A stretch of 44,003 nt of DNA. It comes from Acidobacteriota bacterium (GTDB lineage: Bacteria > Acidobacteriota > Terriglobia > Terriglobales > Acidobacteriaceae). Of the stretch, positions 9,125 to 16,626 are shown piece after piece. The stretch covers positions 1 to 44,003 of the forward strand of contig JAJYVU010000026.1 of the NCBI GenBank assembly GCA_021791875.1, given 5' to 3'. The translations under genes and the position numbers were made by a program. How positions within the stretch are numbered: the first letter of the stretch is position 1; each line of letters starts with the position of its first letter. The notes below the pieces were generated by a model. It saw nothing but the letters and a program-made list of their open reading frames with translations, did no database searches and was not told the origin of the DNA.

Positions 9125-9166
9125 CACCTTGGGCGCAAAGGCAAATTCCACCGCCAAGACGCAAAG
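9125..9166. repeat. Dispersed repeat, type B copy 1
   Basis: A purine-rich stretch with CGCAAAGG and the core CCACCGCCAAGACGCAAAG. It shares the CACCGC-AAG-CGCAAAG pattern with 20917-20944. Both copies lie in intergenic DNA just past or before genes. The same kind of element is familiar to me from many high-GC genomes, but I cannot verify copy number here. Confidence 0.5.
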
Positions 9167-9230
9167 AAAAGCTGGAGTGGATAGGAGTTGTGGGGAAGCC
9201 TGAAGCGGTGTTCCCAGCCGGCGGTTCATC

Positions 9231-9259
9231 GGGATACTTCGGCTTCGCCTCAGAATGAC
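9231..9259. repeat. Dispersed repeat, type A variant copy
   Basis: GGGATACTTCGGCTTCGCC followed by TCAGAATGAC resembles the repeat at 18031-18060 (GATCCCTCGCTTCGCTCAGG then ATGAC). It lies in the 200-base gap between the efflux gene and carbonic anhydrase. Apart from these repeats, that gap holds no gene I can support. Confidence 0.5.
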
Positions 9260-9302
9260 TCCGTTGTGTTGGGTGGGGCCCCCATCCATTGCGGAAATTG
9301 CG

Positions 9303-9947
9303 TCAGCGGATGGCGGGGAGCGCGGCGGCGTACTGTTCGAGAGGGATGAAGCGCTTTTGCGTTTGGTCGTAGGCTTCGAGGTCGCCGGTAAGAATGTCGT
9401 AGTACCAGCCGTGCACCTGGAGGGTGCCGCGTTCGAGTCCCTTGGCGATTTCGGGGTGGGACTTGAGGTGATTGAGCTGCGCGATGACGTTGGCGTGGAT
9501 GAGAGCGGTGTGGCGCTCGTTTGGATCGTCCGGGACGTCGGGCGGCATGTAGTCCCAGGCTGATTTGATGAAGTGCAGCCACTGCTCGGTGAGTGGCAGG
9601 GATTCGAGTCCGCGAGTGGGGTCGAGGGCGGCTTTGACGGCGCCGCAGTCGGAGTGTCCGCAGACAATGACGTGCTTGACCTTGAGAACTTCGACGGCGT
9701 ACTCGATGGTGGCGGAGACGCCACCGGCCATTTCTCCGCCGGGAGGGATGACGTTTCCTGCGTTGCGGCAGAGGAAGAGGTCGCCGGGTTCGGATTGCAG
9801 GATCAGGTCGGGGACGACGCGTGAGTCGGCACAGGTGATGAAGAGTACTTCCGGAGCCTGGCTGGAGGCGAGCAGGCGGAAGTGGTCTTTGCGTCCGGGG
9901 AAGGCTTCGGCGCGGAATTTTCGGTAGCCGTCGAGGAGGCGATCCAT
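9303..9947 (-). CDS. Beta-class carbonic anhydrase
   Basis: Zinc enzyme interconverting CO2 and bicarbonate in the cytoplasm. The 214-aa length is typical. Zinc ligands C39 (in ITCADSRV), H98 and C101 (in VCGHSDCGAV) are present, with the D41/R43 catalytic dyad. The CRNAGNVIPP segment is also conserved. The ATG has AGGA seven bases upstream. It appears to be transcribed alone: neighbours are the efflux gene (convergent) and a secreted protein gene 238 bases upstream on the same strand. The residues match housekeeping bicarbonate-supply enzymes (Can/CynT type) closely, and nothing links it to cyanate metabolism here. Confidence 0.96.
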   Translation of the reverse strand: MDRLLDGYRKFRAEAFPGRKDHFRLLASSQAPEVLFITCADSRVVPDLILQSEPGDLFLCRNAGNVIPPGGEMAGGVSATIEYAVEVLKVKHVIVCGHSDCGAVKAALDPTRGLESLPLTEQWLHFIKSAWDYMPPDVPDDPNERHTALIHANVIAQLNHLKSHPEIAKGLERGTLQVHGWYYDILTGDLEAYDQTQKRFIPLEQYAAALPAIR

Positions 9948-10185
9948 CGTGGTCCTTTCTGAAGTTGGCTGCAGACCAGTACCTACGGCGGAACTGGTTG
10001 TCTTGGCAAACGCGCGTTCGGCGGTGCTTGCCGCACGGGTAAACGTGCCTCCGGCGCAAGGAAATGCCAGTGCTATTGATTGTAATTGTGCGTTAGAAGT
10101 ATCGCTGGTTCATCCGAGCAAGGAACTCGCAAGTGTTTGGGATGGCCGGAGGCTAGGACCGGGTGAATCCGTGGGGGAATCCTGG

Positions 10186-10884
10186 TTAGTGCTCGGCAAA
10201 AGCGACCTGAGTACACGTGCCTCTCTTGAGATTCAATAGTCGGGGATTTTCGTAACTTAACGGATTGGGGGGAATCGGCCGTCCGTGGAGCTGCGCTGAG
10301 ACTGTGTATGTTCCGGATGGTACGTGCAGTTGGAATCGTCCATTTGCTGAAGTTGTCAGGTGGATGACTTTACCCTTGCTCCTGACTGTAACCAATACAT
10401 CTGCAATTCCGGTGGTCCAGGAATCTGTTGTTACCTGCCCTGAGAGCAGAGGATCCCGGTGAGAGCGCAGCGTTTTTTCCACTGCGGCAAGCACGGGCTT
10501 TGATTTGTTGAGGGGACCGGAGTTTCCGCAGCCGTCTACTGCCCAATAGCCGGGGTACCAGTGGTTGTTCAAGAACAGAAGGTAGCTTTTACCAGCACGC
10601 CAGTAAAAAGGGGCGCGGCCGCTGTCGTTCGGCTCTTTGATCCGAAAGACCGGAGAGATCTTTCCGCGCAGTTTGTGCTCCAGCCGCAGGGTGTAGATGG
10701 AAACGTCCACATCGTTTTTGTTGGGGATGTACTTGGCGCGCTCGACTTGTGCGATGACTACGGCGTTGCTGTATGTGGTTTCGGCGCAGACTAAGCGGGG
10801 TTGTGGGTACTGACAAAGTGCCCATAGAGCGGGTGCCGGGAGCAGCAGAGACAAGAGTCCTGCGACAAGCGAGGTTCGCAGCAT
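10186..10884 (-). CDS. Secreted protein with netrin-like (TIMP-like) and carboxypeptidase-regulatory-like domains
   Basis: A 232-aa exported protein. I chose the ATG at 10884 because it gives a clean signal peptide (MLRTSLVAGLLSLLLP, then a probable cut after ALWA). The open frame upstream lacks that feature. Residues about 24-130 resemble a TIMP/netrin-like domain, with a Cys near the mature N-terminus, a YTLRLEHKLRGKI strand and a closing CGNSGPL motif. Residues about 145-225 look like a carboxypeptidase-regulatory/Ig-like fold (GIADVLVTVRSKG, then FQLHVPSGTYTVSA). The function is unknown, but it probably acts in the periplasm or outside the cell. The S1/P1 nuclease gene ends 146 bases upstream on the same strand. 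Domain assignment is by pattern only. Confidence 0.75.
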   Translation of the reverse strand: MLRTSLVAGLLSLLLPAPALWALCQYPQPRLVCAETTYSNAVVIAQVERAKYIPNKNDVDVSIYTLRLEHKLRGKISPVFRIKEPNDSGRAPFYWRAGKSYLLFLNNHWYPGYWAVDGCGNSGPLNKSKPVLAAVEKTLRSHRDPLLSGQVTTDSWTTGIADVLVTVRSKGKVIHLTTSANGRFQLHVPSGTYTVSAQLHGRPIPPNPLSYENPRLLNLKRGTCTQVAFAEH

Positions 10885-11030
10885 GGCTGTCAGTCTAGCA
10901 CCGAAAATTGGGAGTATTCCTTGTATGTGAAAGGCTTTGGAACAGCCTGGCAGTCGACTTAAGTCAAAAGATGGGGTGCGTTGCACGCAAACCCACGTCC
11001 CTCGGGGGATATGGGGCACCTGTAGCCTGT

Positions 11031-11966
11031 CTAGTTTGCTTGGTGCGGCCGCCATTCGGGGACGGGTTCGGCGCTTTTGACCCAGGCGGCGACGATGAGG
11101 TTGCGGAGCATGTCAGCTCCGGAGGCGAGGCGCCGGGCGGTGAAGGCGCGTGAGGCGGGAGTACCGGCGCCTTCGAAGCCGTGCTCGTTCCACAGCTGGT
11201 AGACCTCGTCGACATAGCCGTGCGTGTGGTGGAGGTAGGCGAGGTAGTCTGTCCACTCGTCGTGGATGGGAGCGAGGGGTTTCATGTAGTGGCGGACCTC
11301 GGCCATGGAGATGTTGTCGTTGACGAATTCGGTCTCGAACTGCGAATGGATGTGGTGGCTGGTCGTGTAGTGGTGGGGGTTGGGTCCGGTCCAGCCGTTG
11401 TATTCGATGGTGGTGTGGAGTGGCTGGGAGCCGTCGCCGACGTAGTGGCCAAGCCATCCGGCGTAAAAGATGATGGCCTGTTCGACGGGCATGAGGTCTT
11501 TGTGCTCGGCGCGGAGCTGGCGGTAGTCGCGCATGGCGGACTTAAGGCGCTGCCAGACTTCCTCGGTGATGTAGGGCTGGAAACCGATGTGGGTGGGCTG
11601 CATTTCTTGTTCGGAGCCGGGATGGGTCTGCATGTAGGCGTAGAGTTTGGCGATGTACTGATAGCGCTCGCGGGGGAGCGGTGCGATGCGGTCGGCGAGT
11701 TCGAGGTCGATGTAGTGATCGGGGGCCTGCATGGCGTCGAGTTCGGGTTCGGCGGGGGAGCGCCAGCGGTCGGGCTCGGGGCCGAGGTATGTAATTTCAT
11801 CGAGGGCGGCGGGGGAGCGCAGGAAGGCGGGTACGCTGACGGGGAGGGTCTGGATGGCGAGGTGGTTGATGATGCGGTGGCCTTTGGCTCCCCAGGCGAA
11901 GCAGGCGGGAACAGCGGCGAGCGGGATGAGGCAAAGGGCGGCGAGACGGTGGAGTTTCATGGGCAT
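11031..11966 (-). CDS. S1/P1-type zinc nuclease, secreted
   Basis: A 311-aa exported zinc-dependent phosphodiesterase of the S1/P1 nuclease / phospholipase C fold. A signal peptide (residues 1-24) ends before WGAKGHR. In this family the new N-terminal tryptophan itself coordinates zinc and is followed by this conserved GxxGH segment. Further zinc ligands lie in PDHYIDLE and in HYVGDGSQPLHTT (about residues 175-187). The HIHSQFETEF segment also fits. Such enzymes cleave single-stranded nucleic acids and 3'-nucleotides and are used for nutrient scavenging. The start could be the first or third codon (MPMK); there is no clear ribosome site for either. Confidence 0.9.
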   Translation of the reverse strand: MPMKLHRLAALCLIPLAAVPACFAWGAKGHRIINHLAIQTLPVSVPAFLRSPAALDEITYLGPEPDRWRSPAEPELDAMQAPDHYIDLELADRIAPLPRERYQYIAKLYAYMQTHPGSEQEMQPTHIGFQPYITEEVWQRLKSAMRDYRQLRAEHKDLMPVEQAIIFYAGWLGHYVGDGSQPLHTTIEYNGWTGPNPHHYTTSHHIHSQFETEFVNDNISMAEVRHYMKPLAPIHDEWTDYLAYLHHTHGYVDEVYQLWNEHGFEGAGTPASRAFTARRLASGADMLRNLIVAAWVKSAEPVPEWRPHQAN

Positions 11967-12103
11967 GAGTATACGCGGCGGAGATTAAGCGGCGGCCAAG
12001 AACGGAGCGGCTGGGAACCGGTTTCCGGGGGTGGGAAAATTCGGTGTTCCGGAGCGGGAAATTCACCGGAATATGGCCCTGAAATTGGTATTCTGAAAGG
12101 GAT

Positions 12104-13165
12104 ATGCCTACGAAAAAAGAACTTCTTACCCACCCCATTCAACACATCGACATCAAGCAGCACAACGTGGTGCCGCTGGTGGATGCGATGGAGCATATGG
12201 CCTACAGCTCGCGTGACCTGGCGCGTGCGGCCGGGATTTACGAACGGATGCTGCGCGACCAGGAGTGCGGGGTGATTCTGTGCCTGGCCGGGTCGCTGAT
12301 CAGCGCCGGGCTGAAGCAGATTTTCATCGATCTGATTCGCAACAACATGGTGGACGCGGTGGTTTCGACCGGCGCGAACATTGTGGACCAGGACTTCTTC
12401 GAGGCACTGGGCTTTCAGCACTGGATTGCCGATGATCTGTTCAAGCAGGGCACCGAAGACGCCACGCTGCGCGAGCTGATGATCGACCGCATCTACGACA
12501 CGCTGATTGATGAGGAAGAGCTGCGCATCTGCGACGAGACGACGGAGAAGATTGCGAACTCGCTGGAGCCGCGGCCGTATAGCTCGCGCGAGTTTATCAA
12601 GGCGATGGGCGCATATCTGGAAAAGGAAGGCAAGACGCCGGCGAAGGGCGGCGTGGATTCCATCGTGCTGGCGGCGTATGAGAAGGATGTGCCGATTTTC
12701 GTGCCGGCCTTCAGCGACTGCTCAGCAGGCTTTGGACTGGTGGCGCACCAGCATGCGCGGCAGGGAAAGCCGAGGGTTTCGATTGATTCGGCGAAGGATT
12801 TTTACGAGCTGACGCAGCTGAAGATTGCGAATCCGACGACCGGGTTGCTGATGATTGGCGGGGGCGTTCCGAAGAATTTTGCGCAGGACATTGTGGTTGC
12901 CGCTGATGTACTGGGCAATGAAGCGCCGATGCACAAGTACGCCGTACAGGTGACGGTGGCCGATGTGCGGGACGGGGCGTTATCATCGAGCACGCTGAAG
13001 GAAGCGAGCTCGTGGGGCAAGGTGGACACGACCTTTGAGCAGATGGTGTACAGCGAAGCGACGCTGGCGCTGCCGTTGATCGCGGGCTATGCGTATCACA
13101 AGCAGGCGCATGCGGCGCGCGGGGAGCGGCGCTGGGCGCGGCTGCTGGAGCCGGTGACGGCGTAA
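12104..13165 (+). CDS. Deoxyhypusine synthase family protein
   Basis: A 353-aa member of the deoxyhypusine synthase family. In eukaryotes and archaea this NAD-dependent enzyme moves an aminobutyl group from spermidine to eIF5A. Bacteria lack eIF5A, and bacterial and plant homologues include homospermidine synthases. The catalytic lysine is kept (K257 in IGGGVPKNF), as are the EASSWGK motif near the C-terminus and the NAD-binding STGANI segment. The real substrate is therefore likely a polyamine or an unknown protein. A strong terminator follows at 13190-13217. An arginine-to-putrescine gene set lies 16 kb downstream and could supply substrate. Confidence 0.9.
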   Translation: MPTKKELLTHPIQHIDIKQHNVVPLVDAMEHMAYSSRDLARAAGIYERMLRDQECGVILCLAGSLISAGLKQIFIDLIRNNMVDAVVSTGANIVDQDFFEALGFQHWIADDLFKQGTEDATLRELMIDRIYDTLIDEEELRICDETTEKIANSLEPRPYSSREFIKAMGAYLEKEGKTPAKGGVDSIVLAAYEKDVPIFVPAFSDCSAGFGLVAHQHARQGKPRVSIDSAKDFYELTQLKIANPTTGLLMIGGGVPKNFAQDIVVAADVLGNEAPMHKYAVQVTVADVRDGALSSSTLKEASSWGKVDTTFEQMVYSEATLALPLIAGYAYHKQAHAARGERRWARLLEPVTA

Positions 13166-13189
13166 AACGGAAATCAATATGCAGTGGAG

Positions 13190-13226
13190 TCAGGGGAGCC
13201 CGGATAGGCTCCCCTGATTCATTTTG
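13190..13226 (+). terminator. Rho-independent terminator after deoxyhypusine synthase-like gene
   Basis: A perfect 11-bp stem (13190-13200 with 13207-13217, loop CGGATA) is followed by TTCATTTT. It lies 25 bases past the stop codon. Confidence 0.85.
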
Positions 13227-13314
13227 GGAATAGCGCGGGAACAGGCGGCCGGCGCTCTCAAGTTCCTCTGATTTCCTCCGATGAACGCGTTGAGGCCAAG
13301 AGCCGAGGTGCGGG

Positions 13315-13686
13315 ATGGAGTCAGCGATAGCGGTCAACGAGAGTGTGAGGTCGAGGCGCGACGAGCCGTGTGCCGACGTGCAAGTGCAGATGAATGCGCT
13401 GTGGAGGGAGAACCGGGCGATGCTGCTGAACCGCCTGGACATGCTGGAGCGCGAATGCTGGCGGTGGCTGCGAGTTCCAGAGGATCGGGCGGCGCCTATC
13501 ATTGCGAGGGATCTGGCGCACAAACTGGCGGGCGTGCTGGGGACGTTTGGCCTGAGGCGCGGCAGCATGGTTGCGTCCACGATTGAGCGGCTCGTGGGTA
13601 TGCCGAGGCATGTGCGTGGCGCGGGCGGGAAGACGATCTACGCGCTGCTGAGCGAGCTGCGGGAGATTGTGCGAACGAAGAGCTGA
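13315..13686 (+). CDS. Hpt (histidine phosphotransfer) domain protein
   Basis: A 123-aa, all-helical protein. The segment ARDLAHKLAGVLGTFGLRRG (residues 64-83) matches the phospho-acceptor helix of Hpt domains, usually AHxLKGxAxxxGA, which makes H69 the likely phosphorylated residue. Such proteins relay phosphate between hybrid sensor kinases and response regulators. No kinase or regulator lies in this window, so it is an orphan whose partners are elsewhere. The ATG has GAGGTG four bases upstream. It is convergent with the ion-channel gene. The family call rests on one motif and on length. Confidence 0.68.
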   Translation: MESAIAVNESVRSRRDEPCADVQVQMNALWRENRAMLLNRLDMLERECWRWLRVPEDRAAPIIARDLAHKLAGVLGTFGLRRGSMVASTIERLVGMPRHVRGAGGKTIYALLSELREIVRTKS

Positions 13687-13717
13687 GCCGGAAGGGGCAG
13701 AGAGATTCCTGCGGGAG

Positions 13718-14887
13718 TCAGAACAGGTGATCGGAGTCTTCGACGTAACGGACGGGATTGGGGCTTTCAGGTTCGGCAGCGAATTTGCCTTCGGCTTCGG
13801 CGCGGAGGCGGGCGACGTTCTGCCAGTTGTCTTTGCGGGGGTGGTCTGTGATGAAGGGCGGCAAGGCCATGCAGAGATGGTCTGCGAGGGGGTGGGCATA
13901 GCCTTCGTAGAGGGCGCGCATTTTGCGGAGGCGGGCTTCGATATCGCCATCGCGGCAGATGCGGACGCCTTCGGCGCAGAGCTGATCGTGGAGGCGCTGG
14001 AAGTTTTCGTGCGGTAGGCGGTCGGGCATCTGCGTACAGGGCCGCATGGAGAAGATCTGGGTGAGATCGATGAGCGCGTGGCGGGCCATGGCGAAGGTAA
14101 GCTGGGCCTGGCGGGCGGGTTTTTCCTGAATGCCGGAGATGAGCAGGGCGCAGGCGTCAAGGATGGCGACGAGCGCGCTGAGCCAGCTCTGGTTGGCGTG
14201 CTGGGAGCGGAAATAGCACAGCAACGGATACGAGATGTGACTTTCGAGGAGCTCGGCGGACCAGTTCTCCCATTTTTCGAGGAGCTGGATGAGAGCGTCT
14301 TCGCCGCCGGGGAAGGCGTGGCGACGAAGGAGTTCGGCGGCGCTGGGTGGCGAACCGGCGCGGGCGTCAAGGAGCGAGATGTTGACTTCGCGGCGGGAGA
14401 ATGCGCCGTAGAGGACGGGGAAGTACCCGATGACGAGGGCGACAAAGCCGAGGCCGATGCCGGCTTCCAGCACGAGCAGGCCGCGCGAGAGCCAGGTGAT
14501 GGGGGTGACGTCACCGAGGCCGAGGGTGAAGAGCGTGGTGCCGCTGACGTAGAAGTCAGAGTGCAGGGGTTCGAGCAGAAGGGGATCGTGAAAGGGCGAG
14601 CCGAGGCCGTAGAAGATGAGCGCGAAGCCCACCATGACGGCGACAGCCCAGACGGCGATGAGGAGGACGAGCGAAAGCGGTCCGTAGATGCTGAGCATGG
14701 TTTCGCGTTTACGCGGATGGTGGATGCGCAGGGCGAAGAACTTCCAGGGGGTCCAGGTGGCAACGTAGAAGGCGCCGGTGAGGCGAAATGCACCGCTGGG
14801 ACGGCGCGGAAGGATGACCGTCTGGAAGGCGTCGAGGAGCGCGTAGAGGAGGCAGAGAATGCCGGCGGCAAGGCTCAGGCTGGTCAT
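13718..14887 (-). CDS. Two-TM potassium-channel-like protein
   Basis: A 389-aa membrane protein with a first helix (residues 4-24), a further hydrophobic pair (about 60-85) and a pore loop TTLFTLGLGDVTP near residue 120, followed by another helix. TLGLGD replaces the canonical TVGYGD potassium filter. The remaining 230 residues form a soluble helical cytoplasmic region that I do not recognise, with no RCK/TrkA nucleotide-binding domain. I chose the ATG at 14887 because AGGAG lies four bases upstream (14892-14896). Upstream starts at 14914 or 14944 have no ribosome site. It is transcribed alone, convergent with the Hpt gene and divergent from the DUF2905 gene. Ion selectivity is uncertain. Confidence 0.85.
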   Translation of the reverse strand: MTSLSLAAGILCLLYALLDAFQTVILPRRPSGAFRLTGAFYVATWTPWKFFALRIHHPRKRETMLSIYGPLSLVLLIAVWAVAVMVGFALIFYGLGSPFHDPLLLEPLHSDFYVSGTTLFTLGLGDVTPITWLSRGLLVLEAGIGLGFVALVIGYFPVLYGAFSRREVNISLLDARAGSPPSAAELLRRHAFPGGEDALIQLLEKWENWSAELLESHISYPLLCYFRSQHANQSWLSALVAILDACALLISGIQEKPARQAQLTFAMARHALIDLTQIFSMRPCTQMPDRLPHENFQRLHDQLCAEGVRICRDGDIEARLRKMRALYEGYAHPLADHLCMALPPFITDHPRKDNWQNVARLRAEAEGKFAAEPESPNPVRYVEDSDHLF

Positions 14888-14977
14888 GGTTCTCCTGAAG
14901 ACCGGATTGCTCATGAAGCTAAACGTGATTGGGTTGCACGTCAACCGCGAGGGAGCGGGTTCTAAACTGAAGGAGAA

Positions 14978-15202
14978 ATGTTTAGTTTGGGGCGGATGCT
15001 GATTGGACTAGGGCTGCTGCTGGTTGTGGCCGGCGGGCTGGTGATGTTGTTTGGCAAATTCGGCGTGCCGCTGGGGCGGCTGCCGGGCGACATCCGCTAT
15101 CGCGGAAAGAATGTTACGTTTTACTTTCCGCTGGCGACCTCGCTGCTGTTGAGCGTGCTGCTTTCGTTGCTGCTGTGGGTGATCTCGCGCTGGCGGCGGT
15201 AG
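14978..15202 (+). CDS. DUF2905 family small membrane protein
   Basis: A 74-aa protein with two hydrophobic helices (residues 7-27 and 49-69) separated by the conserved loop FGVPLGRLPGDIRYRGKN, the signature of DUF2905. The function is unknown. These proteins are widespread single-copy inner-membrane proteins. It is the first gene of a run leading into xseA and glmM, and its stop lies inside or just before the xseA start region, which suggests co-transcription. Confidence 0.93.
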   Translation: MFSLGRMLIGLGLLLVVAGGLVMLFGKFGVPLGRLPGDIRYRGKNVTFYFPLATSLLLSVLLSLLLWVISRWRR

Positions 15203-15210
15203 ACTCAGAA

Positions 15211-16626
15211 GTGGTGCGCCGAAGCTCTGGACAATCCGAACCCGATGATGCGCAGATGGGGCTGCTGTTTGAATCGCCTGCGAAGGTGGAAGATACGCGC
15301 CGCATCTGGAAGGTGGGAGATCTCGTGGCTGAAGCGCGGACACACCTGGAGGGCAGATTTGCGGACCTGTGGGTTGAGGGCGAGATTTCGAATCTGCGCG
15401 TGGCCCCGTCGGGGCACATTTACTTCACGTTGAAGGATGGGGATGCGCAACTGCCGGCAGTGCTGTTCCGGCGGCAGGCGTCGCTGCTGCGATTTCGGCC
15501 ACAGGATGGTTTGCAGGCGCTGGTGCGCGGGAAGATTACGATCTACGAGCAGCGCGGGCAGATGCAACTGTTGGGCGAGACGATGGAGCCGCTGGGCGCG
15601 GGGTCGCTGCAACTGGCGTTTGAGCAACTGAAGGCCAAGCTGAAGGCGCGCGGACTGTTCGAGGCGGAGCGGAAGAAGCCTCTGCCGAGGTATCCGAAGT
15701 GTGTGGGGATTGTGACGTCGCCTTCGGGTGCAGTGATTCGGGATTTTGTGAATGTGGCGCACCGGCGGCATGCCGGGCTGGAGGTGCTGCTGTATCCGGC
15801 GGTAGTGCAGGGCGAGAGCGCGGCGGCGGAAGTGGCGGCGGGGATTGCGTACTTCAACAAGACGCGCGAAGTGGATGTGATTGTGATTGCGCGGGGCGGC
15901 GGATCGCTGGAGGATCTGGCTCCGTTTAACAGCGAGATGCTGGCCGAGGCGATTGCGGCGTCGGATCTGCCGGTGGTTTCCGCCGTTGGGCACGAGACGG
16001 ATTTTACGATTGCGGATTTTGTGGCGGATTTGCGGGCGCCGACTCCTTCGGCCGCGGCGGAGCTGGTGACAGCGGCCCAGTATCGCGTGGGCGAGGAACT
16101 CGAGGATCTGGCGGTGCGGCTGGAGCGCGGGATTCGCTATGGGATGATGCAGGCGCGACACGCGCTGGAGCGGGTGCGCGTGGAGTCGATGACGGTGCGG
16201 CTGATGGATCTGATTCACGTACGGCAGCAGAGGGTGGACGAGCTGGGGGCGCGGATGGAGTCGGCGCTGCTGGAGGATTTGTATCGCTATGGCGAGCGGC
16301 TGCGGCATGCGCAGAATTCGCTGACGCGGCAGGATGTAGGGCACCGGGTTCAGGTGATGTGGGAGCGTGTGGATCGGGTGCAGGGGGAACTGGCCGGCGC
16401 GGGGAGGCAATATGTGAGCACACGGCGCGAGCGGCTAGAGGCGTTGAGCGGGAGGCTGGCGGCGCTTTCGCCGATGGGTGTCCTCGAGCGTGGGTATGCG
16501 CTGGTGTTTGACGCGGATGGGAAACTGGTGCGCGGCGTGAGGGATTTGAAGAAAGGACAGAGAATGACGACGCGGCTTGCGGACGGCAGCGTGGCGAGCA
16601 CGATCGACAGAATTGAGAAGGCATGA
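15211..16626 (+). CDS. xseA: Exodeoxyribonuclease VII large subunit
   Basis: Large subunit of the nuclease that degrades single-stranded DNA to acid-soluble oligonucleotides, working with XseB, which is not in this window. The N-terminal OB fold runs from about RIWKVGDLVAEARTH to LKDGDAQLPAVLFR. The catalytic core contains GIVTSPSGAVIRDF, VIARGGGSLEDLAPFN and AVGHETDFTIADFVADLRAPTPS-like motifs. It is followed by a coiled-coil region and the C-terminal GYALVFD segment. The start is uncertain: GTG at 15175 (overlapping DUF2905 by 28 bases), GTG at 15211 (chosen, no overlap) or ATG at 15256 (gives 456 aa, the E. coli length). The stop overlaps glmM by four bases. Confidence 0.95.
   Translation: MVRRSSGQSEPDDAQMGLLFESPAKVEDTRRIWKVGDLVAEARTHLEGRFADLWVEGEISNLRVAPSGHIYFTLKDGDAQLPAVLFRRQASLLRFRPQDGLQALVRGKITIYEQRGQMQLLGETMEPLGAGSLQLAFEQLKAKLKARGLFEAERKKPLPRYPKCVGIVTSPSGAVIRDFVNVAHRRHAGLEVLLYPAVVQGESAAAEVAAGIAYFNKTREVDVIVIARGGGSLEDLAPFNSEMLAEAIAASDLPVVSAVGHETDFTIADFVADLRAPTPSAAAELVTAAQYRVGEELEDLAVRLERGIRYGMMQARHALERVRVESMTVRLMDLIHVRQQRVDELGARMESALLEDLYRYGERLRHAQNSLTRQDVGHRVQVMWERVDRVQGELAGAGRQYVSTRRERLEALSGRLAALSPMGVLERGYALVFDADGKLVRGVRDLKKGQRMTTRLADGSVASTIDRIEKA

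Noticed and set aside
13281..13586. Overlapping 101-codon plus frame at the Hpt gene
   Set aside because: The frame at 13315 has the Hpt motif and a ribosome site; this one has neither.
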